A stretch of 64,000 bases of DNA from Akkermansia muciniphila. Its GTDB lineage: Bacteria > Verrucomicrobiota > Verrucomicrobiia > Opitutales > Opitutaceae. Where the stretch lies: positions 1-64,000 of the forward strand of contig CAMCZZ010000003.1 of NCBI GenBank assembly GCA_945888375.1, given 5' to 3'. Positions within the stretch are counted from its first letter, which is position 1. Every line of letters begins with the position of its first letter. The translations under genes and the position numbers were made by a program. The notes below the pieces were generated by a model that saw only the letters and a program-made list of their open reading frames with translations, was not told the DNA's origin and ran no database searches. This document shows, one piece after another, positions 46,131 through 55,327 of the stretch.

Positions 46131-46526
46131 TTAGGCTCCGCGCACCAGCGCGGCCACCGCCAGCGCGGTGGTTTCGGTATGACTAAGCGTCAGAAGCACC
46201 CCGGCCGCCCCGCGCGCCGCCAGCAAGGCCTCGCCCCGGGCGTCAAGTTTCACCCCGGGCGCGCCCCGCGCGTCATGAACGACTTCAATCGATTTCCAGC
46301 CTAACTCCGCACCTATGCCGGTCCCGAAGGCTTTCGCGACCGCCTCCTTGGCTGCGAAACGCGCCGCGAGAAACGGCGCCGGATCACGCATGCCGAGACA
46401 GTAGCCGCGCTCCGCCTCCGTGAAGGTGAAATCCAGAAAGCGCTCCCCCTGCCGTTCCCAAACGCCCCGCACGCGGGCGACGTCGCAGAGATCGCAGCCG
46501 AGACCAAGCACATGTCCAGAGATCAT
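46131..46526 (-). CDS. acpS: Holo-[acyl-carrier-protein] synthase
   Basis: Transfers 4'-phosphopantetheine from CoA to apo-ACP. 131 residues with the two AcpS signatures: GLGCDLCDVARVRGVW (Asp near residue 12) and ARFAAKEAVAKAFGTGIG (Glu near 63), both magnesium ligands. It lies ten bases after pdxJ on the same strand. The pdxJ-acpS pairing is widely conserved. Confidence 0.95.
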   Translation of the reverse strand: MISGHVLGLGCDLCDVARVRGVWERQGERFLDFTFTEAERGYCLGMRDPAPFLAARFAAKEAVAKAFGTGIGAELGWKSIEVVHDARGAPGVKLDARGEALLAARGAAGVLLTLSHTETTALAVAALVRGA

Positions 46527-46536
46527 CGCAAAATCA

Positions 46537-47286
46537 TCAACCGGCAGGGTTCATCCGCGCCTTCATCTCCCGCACCGCCTCCCCGATCCCGGTCGAGAGC
46601 GCGCGGCTGATGATGCTGTGGCCGATGTTTAACTCATGCACGCCGGGCAGCGTGCGAATCTCGGCGACGTTGACATAGTTGATCCCGTGACCCGCGTTGA
46701 CCACGAGACCAGCAGCGTGGGCCTGCCGCGCCCCGGCAACTAACCGGGCGAACTCCTCGCCTCTGCGCGGACCATGCCAGGCGTTGGCCCAGGCACCGGT
46801 ATGAAGCTCGATCCACGGCGCCCTCAGCTCTGCCGCCGCGTCGATCTGGACCGGGTCGGCATCAATGAAGAGACTCACCAGGATGCCGGCCGCGCGCATC
46901 GCCTCACAGACCGCGCGCACCCGGTCGCGCTGGCCGGCGACATCCAGCCCGCCCTCGGTGGAAATCTCCTCGCGACTCTCGGGCACCAGACACACCGACT
47001 CGGGCCGCACCTTGAGGGCGAAATCCGTCATCGCCGGCGTGCAAGCCATTTCAAGGTTGATGCGGGTCCGGGCGACCTCGCGCAGGCGCCAGACATCGCG
47101 TTCCTGAATATGCCGACGGTCCTCGCGGAGGTGAATGGTGATGCCATCCGCACCCGCCCGCTCAGCGAGGGTGGCGAGATCCACCGGATCAGGCTCCACC
47201 GGACCGCCGACGGTCGCAGCATAGCCCCGATAACGCGCCTGCCGCACCGTCGCAGCATGGTCGATGTTGACGCCAAGGAGTATCAT
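46537..47286 (-). CDS. pdxJ: Pyridoxine 5'-phosphate synthase
   Basis: Final ring-closing step of the DXP-dependent vitamin B6 route. 249 residues from ATG 47286; the longer frame is discarded because the family starts [16 protein letters not shown]. Further signatures are [20 protein letters not shown] (~44-63), [34 protein letters not shown] and [12 protein letters not shown], then [14 protein letters not shown] near the end. Co-directional with acpS. It supplies PLP, used here by ThrC, HisC and the desulfurase. Confidence 0.97.
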   Translation of the reverse strand: MILLGVNIDHAATVRQARYRGYAATVGGPVEPDPVDLATLAERAGADGITIHLREDRRHIQERDVWRLREVARTRINLEMACTPAMTDFALKVRPESVCLVPESREEISTEGGLDVAGQRDRVRAVCEAMRAAGILVSLFIDADPVQIDAAAELRAPWIELHTGAWANAWHGPRRGEEFARLVAGARQAHAAGLVVNAGHGINYVNVAEIRTLPGVHELNIGHSIISRALSTGIGEAVREMKARMNPAG

Positions 47287-47371
47287 GGAGCCCATCCTTG
47301 ACCGACGGACGGCGGCGGGAAAGAAGGGATTTCGCTTTCGCCCCGCCCGCCGGAGTCTTTGCTGGGGCCAG

Positions 47372-48097
47372 ATGAAGCCCGCGCCCGCCCCCAAGGAGAA
47401 TCTGCTGCTCAACCTGGTCTGCACCATCGCGGTGCCGTCGCTGGTCCTCTCCAAACTAAGCGACCCCGCCCGCCTAGGGCCGGAGCTGGCGCTGGTAGTG
47501 GCGCTCGCTTTCCCCCTTTACTACGGGGTCTGGGATTTCGCCAAGCGGCGAAAGTTCAACTTTGTCGCGGGCATCGGCTTCACCAGCACCCTGCTGACCG
47601 GCGGCTTCGCCCTGGCCAAGGCCGACGGCATCTGGTTCGCGGTGAAGGAAGCCTCGGTGCCGGCGGTGATCGGGTTGATGGTGCTGCTTTCGACCAAGTC
47701 CAAACGTCCGCTGATCCGGGAGTTTATCTTCAATGACCAGGTTATCGACATCGCCCGGGTGGACGCCGCGCTGGAGGCCCACGGGGCGCGGCCGGCCTTC
47801 GAAAAACTGCTCGCCGTCGCCGGCCGACGGGTCACCGCGTCGTTTTTCCTCAGCGCGATCCTGAACTTCGTGCTCGCCCGCTGGTTCCTGACCGCGCCGA
47901 CCGGCTCCAAAGAGTTCAATCAACAGCTGGGGAGCATGAATGCATGGAGCTGGGCCGTGATCGTGATCCCCAGCACGGGCATGATGATGTGGGCGCTGTG
48001 GGGCGTGCTCGGCGGGGTAAAAAAACTCACCGGACTAAGTCTGGAGGAGATCATGCATGCGCCCGAAAAACCCGCCCGTCCGCCGGCCGGCGGTTGA
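47372..48097 (+). CDS. VC0807-like integral membrane protein
   Basis: 241 residues from ATG 47372, with about five hydrophobic segments, including [35 protein letters not shown] and [16 protein letters not shown]. The mixed pattern, a central Phe/Asn-rich stretch ([14 protein letters not shown]) and the C-terminal [20 protein letters not shown] match the VC0807 family of small inner-membrane proteins with unknown function. It is divergent from pdxJ and 21 bp before the ThiF-like gene. Confidence 0.75.
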   Translation: MKPAPAPKENLLLNLVCTIAVPSLVLSKLSDPARLGPELALVVALAFPLYYGVWDFAKRRKFNFVAGIGFTSTLLTGGFALAKADGIWFAVKEASVPAVIGLMVLLSTKSKRPLIREFIFNDQVIDIARVDAALEAHGARPAFEKLLAVAGRRVTASFFLSAILNFVLARWFLTAPTGSKEFNQQLGSMNAWSWAVIVIPSTGMMMWALWGVLGGVKKLTGLSLEEIMHAPEKPARPPAGG

Positions 48098-48118
48098 GCG
48101 CCGCGCGCGGCTCCGCCG

Positions 48119-49231
48119 ATGCTTTCCCCCTTCGAACTCGTCCGCTACCAGCGACAACTCAGTCTGGCCGGGTTCGGCCCCGAAGCGCAGGGCAAGCTAA
48201 AGAACAGCTCCGTGCTCGCGGTGGGCGCGGGCGGGCTCGGTTGTCCCGCTCTGCTCTATCTCGCTGCTGCCGGCGTAGGCCGCTTGGTTGTAATCGACCC
48301 CGACCAAGTGGAGTTGTCCAACCTGCAACGCCAGGTGCTCTTCACCACGGCCGACCTCGGCCAACCCAAGGCCGAGGCCGCCGCCCGCCGTCTGCGCGCG
48401 CTCAACCCGGAAATCGCGATCGAGTCGATAGTCGGCCGCCTCGACCGGGCCAACGCCCTAGCTCTCGTCGGCGCGGCCGACTTGGTGCTCGATGGGGCGG
48501 ACAATTTCGCCACGCGCTACCTCGTGAACGACGCCTGCGTGCTGGCCGGACGCCCCTTCGTGCACGGCGCCATCCAAGGCTTTGAGGGGCAGGCGAGCGT
48601 ATTCAATTGGCGCGGCGGACCGACCTATCGCTGCCTTTTTCCCGCGCCACCTCCACCGGGCGCCGCACCGGGTTGCACCGAGGCCGGCGTGCTTGGCGTG
48701 TTACCGGGGCTACTCGGGACGGTCATGGCCACCGAGGCCATCAAGCTCCTCGCCGGCATCGGCGAACCACTGTCGGGCCGCGTGCTCCTCTGGGACGCCT
48801 GGAGCCTGGCCGTTCACACCCTGGCACTCACGGCCGATCCGCGTTCCCGCATGATCACCGAGTTGCCGCCGGATCTAGGGCACGAAGCCTGCGTGGCCGA
48901 TCGCGATCCCAATCCTGATCCCCGGGAAGAGCTAAATGCCGACGCCCTGCGGGCGGGGTTGGCTGATTTCCAATTGCTCGACGTGCGCGAGGCCACGGAA
49001 CGATCGCTCGGCGCGATCGGTGCTTCGGTGCACGTGGCGCTGGACCAACTAGGCACCGCAAATCTGGCGGCGCTTGGTCTAAAACCAAACCTCCCGACGG
49101 TGGTGTATTGTGCCGGGGGAGTGCGCAGCCTGCGCGCGGTGCCAATCTTGCGAGACCGGCACGGGTTTACCGCCGTGCGCAGCCTGCGCGGCGGCTACCG
49201 GGCCTGGATGACGCGGCTGGCGCAGGATTGA
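48119..49231 (+). CDS. ThiF/MoeB-family adenylyltransferase with C-terminal rhodanese domain
   Basis: 370 residues. The E1-like domain has VLAVGAGGLGCPALLYLAAA (ATP loop, ~32-51), DPDQVELSNLQRQVLF, GADNFATRYLVND and CTEAGVLGVLPGLLGTVMA, matching MoeB/ThiF/MOCS3 sulfur-carrier activators. Residues ~275-370 are rhodanese, with active-site Cys in VVYCAGGVRSLRAV (near 332). It would adenylate a ThiS/MoaD-type carrier and pass sulfur to it. The second Cys-x-x-Cys zinc pair of MoeB is not seen. No thi or moa gene is adjacent, so the carrier is unknown. A cysteine desulfurase at 12 kb could supply sulfur. Confidence 0.9.
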   Translation: MLSPFELVRYQRQLSLAGFGPEAQGKLKNSSVLAVGAGGLGCPALLYLAAAGVGRLVVIDPDQVELSNLQRQVLFTTADLGQPKAEAAARRLRALNPEIAIESIVGRLDRANALALVGAADLVLDGADNFATRYLVNDACVLAGRPFVHGAIQGFEGQASVFNWRGGPTYRCLFPAPPPPGAAPGCTEAGVLGVLPGLLGTVMATEAIKLLAGIGEPLSGRVLLWDAWSLAVHTLALTADPRSRMITELPPDLGHEACVADRDPNPDPREELNADALRAGLADFQLLDVREATERSLGAIGASVHVALDQLGTANLAALGLKPNLPTVVYCAGGVRSLRAVPILRDRHGFTAVRSLRGGYRAWMTRLAQD

Positions 49232-49243
49232 AAAAGACCGCGA

Positions 49244-50542
49244 TCAGCCGCGCTGCTCGGCGGGGACAAAATCGCGCAAGGGGGCGCCGACGTAGACTTG
49301 GCGCGGACGGTAGATTTTCAGCTTCGGATTGGCCGCGACTTCGCGCCATTGCGCGATCCAACCAGGCATGCGCCCAAGGGCAAACATCACGGTAAACATG
49401 TTCTCGGGGATGCCGAGGGCGCGCATGATCAGGCCGGAGTAGAAATCGACATTGGGGTAGAGCTTGCGCTGCACGAAGTAGTCGTCGTGCAGGGCACACT
49501 CCTCGAGCTTCATGGCGATGTTGAGCAGGGGATCGTCCTTGATGCCGAGGGAGGCGAGGGCCTTGTAGAAGGAGGCCTTGATGATCTTCGCGCGGGGATC
49601 GTAGTTCTTGTAGACGCGGTGCCCGAAGCCCATCAGCCGGTCACCTTTGCCGGACTTGGCGGCGGCGATGAACCGGGTGCCATCGTCACCGTCGGCGTGG
49701 ATGTTTTTCAGCATCTCGATCACGGCCATGTTGGCACCGCCATGAAGCGGGCCCCATAGAGCGTTTACCCCAGCGGAGACCGAGGCGAAAACATTTGCCC
49801 CGGCGGAGGCGACCATGCGGACGGTCGAGGTCGAGCAATTCTGCTCGTGATCGGCATGGAGCAGAAGGAATAAGTTCAACGCGGACGCGACCTCAGGGGT
49901 CGGCGTATAGCCGGCATAGGGCTCCGAAAACATCAAGTGCAGGAAATTTTCGCAGTAGCCGATCTGAGGATTGGGATGATTGATCGGCAGGCCGCGGGAA
50001 GCTCGATACGAACAGGCGGCGATAGTGCGGACCTTGGAGATCGCGATGGCCGCCGCTTCATCAAAATGCTGGAGATCGGCTTGGTGGTTGTTGCTGGCCA
50101 AGTGGGGATGGTAAGCGCCGAGCGCGTTCATCGTGGCCGAGAGGATGGCCATCGGATGAGCGCCAGTGGGGAAACCCTCGATGAACCGAATCAGATCCTG
50201 CCGCAGCGGGGCGTGCCTGGTAAGAAGCTCCACGAAAGAAGAGTGCTGCGCAGCCGTGGGCAGTTCACCGTTCATGACCAGCAGAGAGGTCTCGATGAAG
50301 TTGGATTTCTCGGCGAGTTGCTCGATGGGGTAGCCTCGGTAACGCAGGATGCCGACCTCGCCATCGATGAAGGTGATCTTGCTGAGGCAGGACCCGGTGT
50401 TGCCGAAGCCGTCGTCGTAGGTGATATGGCCGGTGTCGCCGCGCAGCTTGCCGATATCGATGGCTTTCTCGCCTTCGGAACCAGTGATGATCGGGAGAGA
50501 GAGTTCCTTGCCGTCGATAGTCAGGGTAGCGGTGTGGGCCAT
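49244..50542 (-). CDS. gltA: Citrate synthase
   Basis: Condenses acetyl-CoA and oxaloacetate at the entry to the TCA cycle. 432 residues from ATG 50542 ([19 protein letters not shown]); the 14-residue upstream extension is dropped. Type II (hexameric, NADH-sensitive class) features include [52 protein letters not shown] (near 270), [15 protein letters not shown] with catalytic His (~310-325), and [15 protein letters not shown] with the catalytic Asp near 367. It ends 12 bp from the convergent ThiF-like gene. Confidence 0.97.
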   Translation of the reverse strand: MAHTATLTIDGKELSLPIITGSEGEKAIDIGKLRGDTGHITYDDGFGNTGSCLSKITFIDGEVGILRYRGYPIEQLAEKSNFIETSLLVMNGELPTAAQHSSFVELLTRHAPLRQDLIRFIEGFPTGAHPMAILSATMNALGAYHPHLASNNHQADLQHFDEAAAIAISKVRTIAACSYRASRGLPINHPNPQIGYCENFLHLMFSEPYAGYTPTPEVASALNLFLLLHADHEQNCSTSTVRMVASAGANVFASVSAGVNALWGPLHGGANMAVIEMLKNIHADGDDGTRFIAAAKSGKGDRLMGFGHRVYKNYDPRAKIIKASFYKALASLGIKDDPLLNIAMKLEECALHDDYFVQRKLYPNVDFYSGLIMRALGIPENMFTVMFALGRMPGWIAQWREVAANPKLKIYRPRQVYVGAPLRDFVPAEQRG

Positions 50543-50694
50543 GTTGAAGCGAAGAGAGCAAATAGGGTGAGCCTTGCAAAGCAAAGTCGCCCAGTCACCG
50601 GGATTTGACCCGGAGCCATTAGATACGGCACACCGAGGGGTAAGGTAAAGTTACACCTGACTGCTGGTTAGTCCGCTGGCGCAGCCGGGCCGCA

Positions 50695-51342
50695 TCAGGC
50701 TCCAGCCAGCGCCGGGGCAGCGACCGAGACGAAGTTGCGGTAAATTCCTAAACCCTTGGCCTGGCTTTTTTCAGGATGAAACTGCGTCGCGAAACACCGA
50801 CCACGCGCAATCGCGGCCGTGAAGACGCCGCCGTAGTCACATTCGGCCAAAACGAGCCTCGGATCGCTTGGCACACAATGAAAACTATGCACGAAGTAGA
50901 ACGCCTCCCCTTCCGTCGCTAAACCTGCTCGAAGCGGCGTATCGAGTTGGGTAAAACGGACCGTATTCCAGCCCATGTGGGGAATTTTATACTCCGGAGG
51001 ACGCACAAACCGGATCACCCGACCAGGTAAAATCCCAAGCCCGGCGGTGCCCTCCGGCCCACCCTCTTCAGAGTGATCAAAAAGCGCCTGCAAACCCAGG
51101 CATACCCCGAGAAAAGGGCGATCAGCCGCTATCCACTCACGCAACGTGTGATCCAGACCAGTGGCACGCAGCGACGCCACACAGTCGCGTAGCGCACCCA
51201 CCCCGGGCAAAACGAGTCCGTCCGCGTGGGCGTCCGCAACCTCCCCTGGCGTGCGCACGACCCGCAACTCCGCCCCCACCGCCTCGAGGGCCTTGGTGAC
51301 AGAACGGAGATTACAGATGCCGTTGTCTATGACCGCGATCAT
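50695..51342 (-). CDS. hisH: Imidazole glycerol phosphate synthase glutaminase subunit
   Basis: Class I glutamine amidotransferase that feeds ammonia to HisF. 215 residues. The nucleophile Cys is in PFLGVCLGLQALFDHSEEG (near 85) and the His/Glu pair in TQFHPEKSQAKGLGIY (near 195-197). The oxyanion region is LPGVGALRDCVASLR. It follows hisB by nine bases on the same strand. The partner hisF is not in the window. Confidence 0.96.
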   Translation of the reverse strand: MIAVIDNGICNLRSVTKALEAVGAELRVVRTPGEVADAHADGLVLPGVGALRDCVASLRATGLDHTLREWIAADRPFLGVCLGLQALFDHSEEGGPEGTAGLGILPGRVIRFVRPPEYKIPHMGWNTVRFTQLDTPLRAGLATEGEAFYFVHSFHCVPSDPRLVLAECDYGGVFTAAIARGRCFATQFHPEKSQAKGLGIYRNFVSVAAPALAGA

Positions 51343-51351
51343 GGGTGTTAA

Positions 51352-51948
51352 TCAGATCAAGCCCTTGGTGCTGGGAATTTGATCCACGCTGCGAGGATCA
51401 ATACGCACGGCCGCATCAAGAGCCCGGGCCAAACATTTAAAAACCGCCTCCGCGATGTGATGGGGCTCCTCACCGTAATCGAGCTTCACATGCAGATTGC
51501 AAGCCAAGGCATTGCTAAATCCACGACAAAACTCCTTGACCAATATGAGGTTAAAGTCGCGCACATACATGGTGGGGGCGGCAACGTCATAGACCAGTGC
51601 GGCCCGTCCGGAGAGATCGACGACCACGCGCGCCAGCGCCTCATCCATGGGGACGAGGAAAAAGCCGTAGCGGACGATGCCCTTTTTATCGCCCAGCGCT
51701 TTTTTAAAGGCTTCGCCAAGGACCAAGCCCACGTCCTCGACGGTGTGATGGTAATCCACGGCCACATCACCGACACAAGTGAGGTCGAGATCAAAGTGAC
51801 CATGCTTGGCAAACAGGGTCAGCATGTGGTCGAAAAAAGGCACCCCCGTGGCGATGCTGGAACGGCCGGAGCCATCGACATTGAGGGTGAGTTTAATGTC
51901 AGTCTCGGCAGTCTTGCGGGCGATGGAGGCGGTGCGGGAGGCGGGCAT
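51352..51948 (-). CDS. hisB: Imidazoleglycerol-phosphate dehydratase
   Basis: Manganese enzyme of histidine synthesis, monofunctional 198-residue form. The internal duplication gives two His-rich metal motifs: [19 protein letters not shown] (~66-84) and [19 protein letters not shown] (~165-183). [15 protein letters not shown] and a conserved end near [13 protein letters not shown] complete the match. First of the hisB-hisH pair; the tmRNA gene lies upstream on the same strand. Confidence 0.97.
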   Translation of the reverse strand: MPASRTASIARKTAETDIKLTLNVDGSGRSSIATGVPFFDHMLTLFAKHGHFDLDLTCVGDVAVDYHHTVEDVGLVLGEAFKKALGDKKGIVRYGFFLVPMDEALARVVVDLSGRAALVYDVAAPTMYVRDFNLILVKEFCRGFSNALACNLHVKLDYGEEPHHIAEAVFKCLARALDAAVRIDPRSVDQIPSTKGLI

Positions 51949-52084
51949 GAGAAAAAGCTAGGAGTAAGCAGATGAAAAAGTCGAAGATCGAAAACGAAGA
52001 CGGCGCCCAGCCAACACTAGGCCATTTCGTCACCCGCAATTGGCGATTCCGTTCCCCCCCCCCGCCACCGGGCCCCGGAGACGC

Positions 52085-52119
52085 AAAAAACCCGCGAGCG
52101 CCTTTCGGCACCCGCGGGC
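52085..52119 (-). terminator. Rho-independent terminator of tmRNA
   Basis: Stem CCCGCG(A)G.../...CCGCGGGC closes around a short loop. On the minus strand it is followed by six T (52090-52085), about 15 bp beyond the tmRNA 3' end. Confidence 0.82.
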
Positions 52120-52134
52120 TCTTGTCGCTCAGAA

Positions 52135-52490
52135 TGGTGGAGGTGGCGGGAGTTGAACCCGCGTGCCCCTGGCCTTCGCGTATGGCGTCTACCCTTATAG
52201 TGCCGTTTTAAATTCGCCGGCGTCTCGCGGCTGCACGCGCAAGGACGCAAACTAACCCCCGGATCGAAGATACGGCGCCCACACCGCGGGTGGCTCTGGG
52301 CGCTATGTCCACTGTCGTCGATCACGTCAGCTAGTGGACGTCACTGGGCGATCGTCACAGCACTTAGGCTGCGAGGGGCATTTCTTCGAAGGTGCCGTTT
52401 ATTTTTGTGTGCAGGAGTTTATAACGCGAGGCCTACACTCGCGAAGGGCGGCCAAACACTCCAACCAAGGGTCGAATCCAGAACACCCCC
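52135..52490 (-). ncRNA. ssrA: Transfer-messenger RNA (tmRNA)
   Basis: 356-nt tmRNA rescuing stalled ribosomes with SmpB. The 5' end GGGGGTGTTCTGGATTCGACC and the 3' end CGGGTTCAACTCCCGCC...ACCTCCACCA form the tRNA-Ala-like domain; the acceptor pairing GGGGGTG/CACCTCC and encoded CCA are visible. The tag frame ends in codons for NGTFEEMPLAA then TAA (near 52370-52400), the usual -LAA degron. The resume codon is not certain: upstream in that frame are HTKI codons with no obvious Ala start. One-piece form (not permuted). Confidence 0.95.
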
Positions 52491-52621
52491 GAAAGTTTTG
52501 GCCTTCGGTGATCTTCCGGGACCGGGCCTAGGCCCAGTCGTGCCGGTGATCTGAAAGAACGAAGCAGGATGCTCGCTGCTTGCCGCCCCGATTGCAAGCG
52601 CCGCACGGAGGGCATTCGCGT

Positions 52622-53038
52622 TTACCCGCCCGGCCGGCCCGAGGCCACCCACTCGGCCACGATGGGGCCGTCCGCCGCCGGCATCTCCAGCCCTCCGATC
52701 TCCGCCCGCGACACCCAGCGCAAGGCCTCATGCTCCCGCGCCACCGGCTCCGCCCCGGGCGCCAGTCGCGCCAGAAAAGGCAGCAACCGCACCGTCACCG
52801 TGGCATAGGCATGTGTGACCGACCCCAGGCGCGCGCTCGGCACCACCTCGCAACCAAGCTCCTCGCGGATCTCGCGCACCAGCGCAGCCGCCGCTTCCTC
52901 GCCCGCTTCCACCTTGCCACCGGGGAACTCCCATAAACCGCCGAGATGCTTGTGCGCCGGCCGGAGCGCGACCAGCAACCGGCCCGTCTCGTTCTCGATC
53001 AACGCGCACACCACCTCCACCACGGGTCTTGATTCCAT
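52622..53038 (-). CDS. Nudix hydrolase (MutT-like)
   Basis: 138-residue Nudix enzyme. The catalytic box is seen as GKVEAGEEAAAALVREIREE followed by LG (~41-62), preceded by HLGGLWEFPGGK. The N-terminal VVEVVCALIENETGRLLVAL and the size match MutT, which removes 8-oxo-dGTP, though related (d)NTP hydrolases cannot be excluded. It stands divergent from a small membrane protein; no repair gene is adjacent. Confidence 0.9.
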   Translation of the reverse strand: MESRPVVEVVCALIENETGRLLVALRPAHKHLGGLWEFPGGKVEAGEEAAAALVREIREELGCEVVPSARLGSVTHAYATVTVRLLPFLARLAPGAEPVAREHEALRWVSRAEIGGLEMPAADGPIVAEWVASGRPGG

Positions 53039-53088
53039 GTAACGACAGAACTATCAATCCCGCCGCCGACAAGACTCGACCCGCCACC

Positions 53089-53418
53089 ATGTCCTCCCGT
53101 CGCACCGCCTCCCCTCGCCCGCGGGCTTCAAAGTTTCTGCGACCTTGGCTGATCGCCGCCGGAATAGGCCTCGTCCTGGGCGCCTTGCTCCTATCGCTCG
53201 ATTCCGGCGAATCCCCCCTTCCCTTTGTCGATTACGGCGCAGGCGAAAACGCGGGGGAGTCCTTTCACCCAACCGAGGCGATGATCCAGCGCGCCGCAAC
53301 CGAGTTCCGGGACCCTTTTTCGCGCCCCGCCACCACCGTTCTTCCAGACGGCCAGAACGCCGGCCTCACCCCCCCGCTAGCTTCCCCCACAGCAGAAAAA
53401 CCAGGATCTGCGCGCTAA
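53089..53418 (+). CDS. Small single-pass membrane protein, unknown
   Basis: 109 residues from ATG 53089. A Ser/Arg/Pro-rich head (~20 residues) precedes one membrane helix (WLIAAGIGLVLGALLLSL, ~20-37) and a short outer tail with no recognised domain (GAGENAGESFHPTEAMIQRA, DGQNAGLTPPLASPTAEK). It converges with the transporter gene, overlapping its end by about 52 bases. Codon usage is like its neighbours. Function unknown. Confidence 0.55.
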   Translation: MSSRRTASPRPRASKFLRPWLIAAGIGLVLGALLLSLDSGESPLPFVDYGAGENAGESFHPTEAMIQRAATEFRDPFSRPATTVLPDGQNAGLTPPLASPTAEKPGSAR

Positions 53419-55048
53419 AAACCCGCAGCAGCATAACAAAAGGATACACGGCCGCATACGCCACCGCCGGGGCGTCGCTCTGGGTGGTCTGCTGGGCAAA
53501 GGCCAGCGCCGGCGGATCCGTCATCGAACCGGCAAGCAAGCCACACAGTTCGGTGTAGTTGAGTTTTTTCCAAGCCCGCGCCACCAGCCCCACGAAAAGC
53601 AAGGGCAACGCCGTCACCAACGCGCCGCATGTGAGCCAGCGAAGGCCGTCGCCCTCGAGCAGGATCGCGACAAATTTCTCGCCGGACTTGATACCCACCG
53701 CCGCAAGGAAAAGGGTGATGCCGATCTCGCGCAGCGCCAGATTCGCACTCGGCGGCAAGTGCCACACCAACGGACCGGTGTTGGCCAACCGCGAGAGCAG
53801 GATAGCCACCACCAGCGGCCCACCCGCCAGGCCGAGCTTCACCGCCGCCGGCAAACCGGGCACCAGCAGCGGTATCGAGCCCGCCAGCACACCCAGCGCG
53901 ATACCGATGAATAACGGGATCGGCTGCGGGTGAGTGAGCGCCTTGGGCGAATTACCCAGCGCAGCCGCGACGGCCTCGATGCCCGGCCCCTCGCCCACCA
54001 CCGTCAACACATCACCAAACTGAATGCGCAAACCCGCCGACGGGGTAAATTCCAGCCCTTGGCGCACCACCCGTGTGACCACCACATGCCGCTCCGCCAG
54101 CACCGCAAGCTCGCCCAATGGCCTGCCCAGCACCTCCCCCTTGGAAACCAGCAGACGCTGGCTGAGCACGGCGCCCGGGAGCGCTTTGAGATCCACCGCC
54201 GCCTCCGCACCCACCACCACCCGCAAGGTCTCCAAACCCTCCTCTGCACCCACCGCGTGCAAGATATCGCCTGGAGCAAGTGGCGTCTCAGGCCGCGCTA
54301 CCGTCACCACCCCGCCGCGCCAAAAACGCGATACCACCACACCCGAAGCAGGCAAACCCGGGATATCCGCGATGCGGCGGCCGGCCAAGTTTGTGTTACG
54401 CACCTCGAAATTTCTGGCCAACAAAGGAGGCGTCGCGGGCTTGAGCATCGCCTCCGCCGCCCGCACTTCCGCCGCGACATCCACCCGGAATACGGTCCGG
54501 AGAATCACCATCGTCAGGATGATGCCCAGCACGCCAAAAGGATAGGCCACCGCATAGGCCAGCCCTTGGATGACCGCCGCATCCGGCGACGCCCCAACTT
54601 GCTTGAGCGCTTCGCCCGCCGCCGCCAGCGAAGGGGTGTTGGTCGTGGCGCCGGCGAGCAGGCCCGAGCCCGCCGCCAGCGGCGCCCAACCAGCGAGCAC
54701 CAGCCCGGCCGCAATCGACGCCCCACCCAGCACGATAGCCGCGGCAAACCCGTTCAAAACCAGCCCGCGCGAACGGAGGGAGGCAAAAAAACCCGGCCCG
54801 ATCTGCAGACCCAGCGTGTAAACGAAGAGAATCAACCCGAACTCGCGCACGAACTCGAGCACGTGATGGTCCGGCGCCAGTTTGAAATGCCCCAGACCTA
54901 TCCCGACAAACAACACGCCCGCCACCCCCAGACCGACTCCACCGATCTTGACCTTCCCGAGCGCCGCGCCCGCCGCGCCCGCACCCGCGAGCAAAATCAC
55001 CGTGCGGGCGACCGAATCGTTGGAAAACAAATTTATAAGCCAGTCCAT
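53366..55048 (-). CDS. AspT/YidE-type transporter with two RCK-C domains
   Basis: 560-residue inner-membrane carrier. Two duplicated membrane halves (~1-185 and ~365-560, each about five helices) flank two TrkA-C/RCK-C domains (~205-360; ARNFEVRNTNLAGRRIADIP and LLVSKGEVLGRPLGELAVLA). This is the layout of the aspartate:alanine exchanger and YidE/YbjL families. Conserved turns include GLQIGPGFFASLRSRG, GLLAGATTNTPSLAAAGEAL and LLAGSMTDPPALAFAQQTT. The substrate is unknown; amino acids or dicarboxylates are plausible. The 5' end is next to a 279-bp gap with no clear gene. Confidence 0.9.
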   Translation of the reverse strand: MDWLINLFSNDSVARTVILLAGAGAAGAALGKVKIGGVGLGVAGVLFVGIGLGHFKLAPDHHVLEFVREFGLILFVYTLGLQIGPGFFASLRSRGLVLNGFAAAIVLGGASIAAGLVLAGWAPLAAGSGLLAGATTNTPSLAAAGEALKQVGASPDAAVIQGLAYAVAYPFGVLGIILTMVILRTVFRVDVAAEVRAAEAMLKPATPPLLARNFEVRNTNLAGRRIADIPGLPASGVVVSRFWRGGVVTVARPETPLAPGDILHAVGAEEGLETLRVVVGAEAAVDLKALPGAVLSQRLLVSKGEVLGRPLGELAVLAERHVVVTRVVRQGLEFTPSAGLRIQFGDVLTVVGEGPGIEAVAAALGNSPKALTHPQPIPLFIGIALGVLAGSIPLLVPGLPAAVKLGLAGGPLVVAILLSRLANTGPLVWHLPPSANLALREIGITLFLAAVGIKSGEKFVAILLEGDGLRWLTCGALVTALPLLFVGLVARAWKKLNYTELCGLLAGSMTDPPALAFAQQTTQSDAPAVAYAAVYPFVMLLRVFSAQILVFLLWGKLAGG

Positions 55049-55227
55049 GCGCCAACTCTAGCACCTGGGCACGCCCCAAGCCTCCTTATTTTTTGGTCAA
55101 TTTTCAGCGCCGATCTAGGCCGCCAGACCCAACCCGCCGTTCGGTCCCGGCCAGCGCCAGCACATCGGAGCATGGTCAAGGTGGCAACAACCACGGGACG
55201 GCGACCCGGCCGAATTCGAAATGAGCA

Positions 55228-55284
55228 CACGCCGGGCGTGATACCAATCCGGTAAAAAGAACGGTGCAGGCCGCGCCCGGCGTG
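55228..55284. repeat. Inverted repeat in transporter-flavoprotein gap
   Basis: Perfect 11-nt arms CACGCCGGGCG and CGCCCGGCGTG flank about 35 nt, in the gap between divergent genes. It might be a regulatory dyad or a leader hairpin for the flavoprotein gene, starting 44 bp before its GTG. No known regulator site is recognised; the rest of the 279-bp gap holds no gene I can support. Confidence 0.4.
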
Positions 55285-55327
55285 CATTTAGCCTTCTCCC
55301 CGCCGCGCCGTCCGCCAGCCTCCGGAC

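Noticed and set aside
47287-47454. Extended pdxJ start
   Set aside because: PdxJ begins at [16 protein letters not shown], so ATG 47286 is right; the extra residues are absent from the family.
52334-52531. Short frames inside the tmRNA
   Set aside because: The segment is a structured RNA gene; these frames are coincidental.
55115-55327. Minus-strand frame in the gap and opposite the flavoprotein (269 codons)
   Set aside because: Most is antisense to the flavoprotein and the short free part has no recognisable domain.
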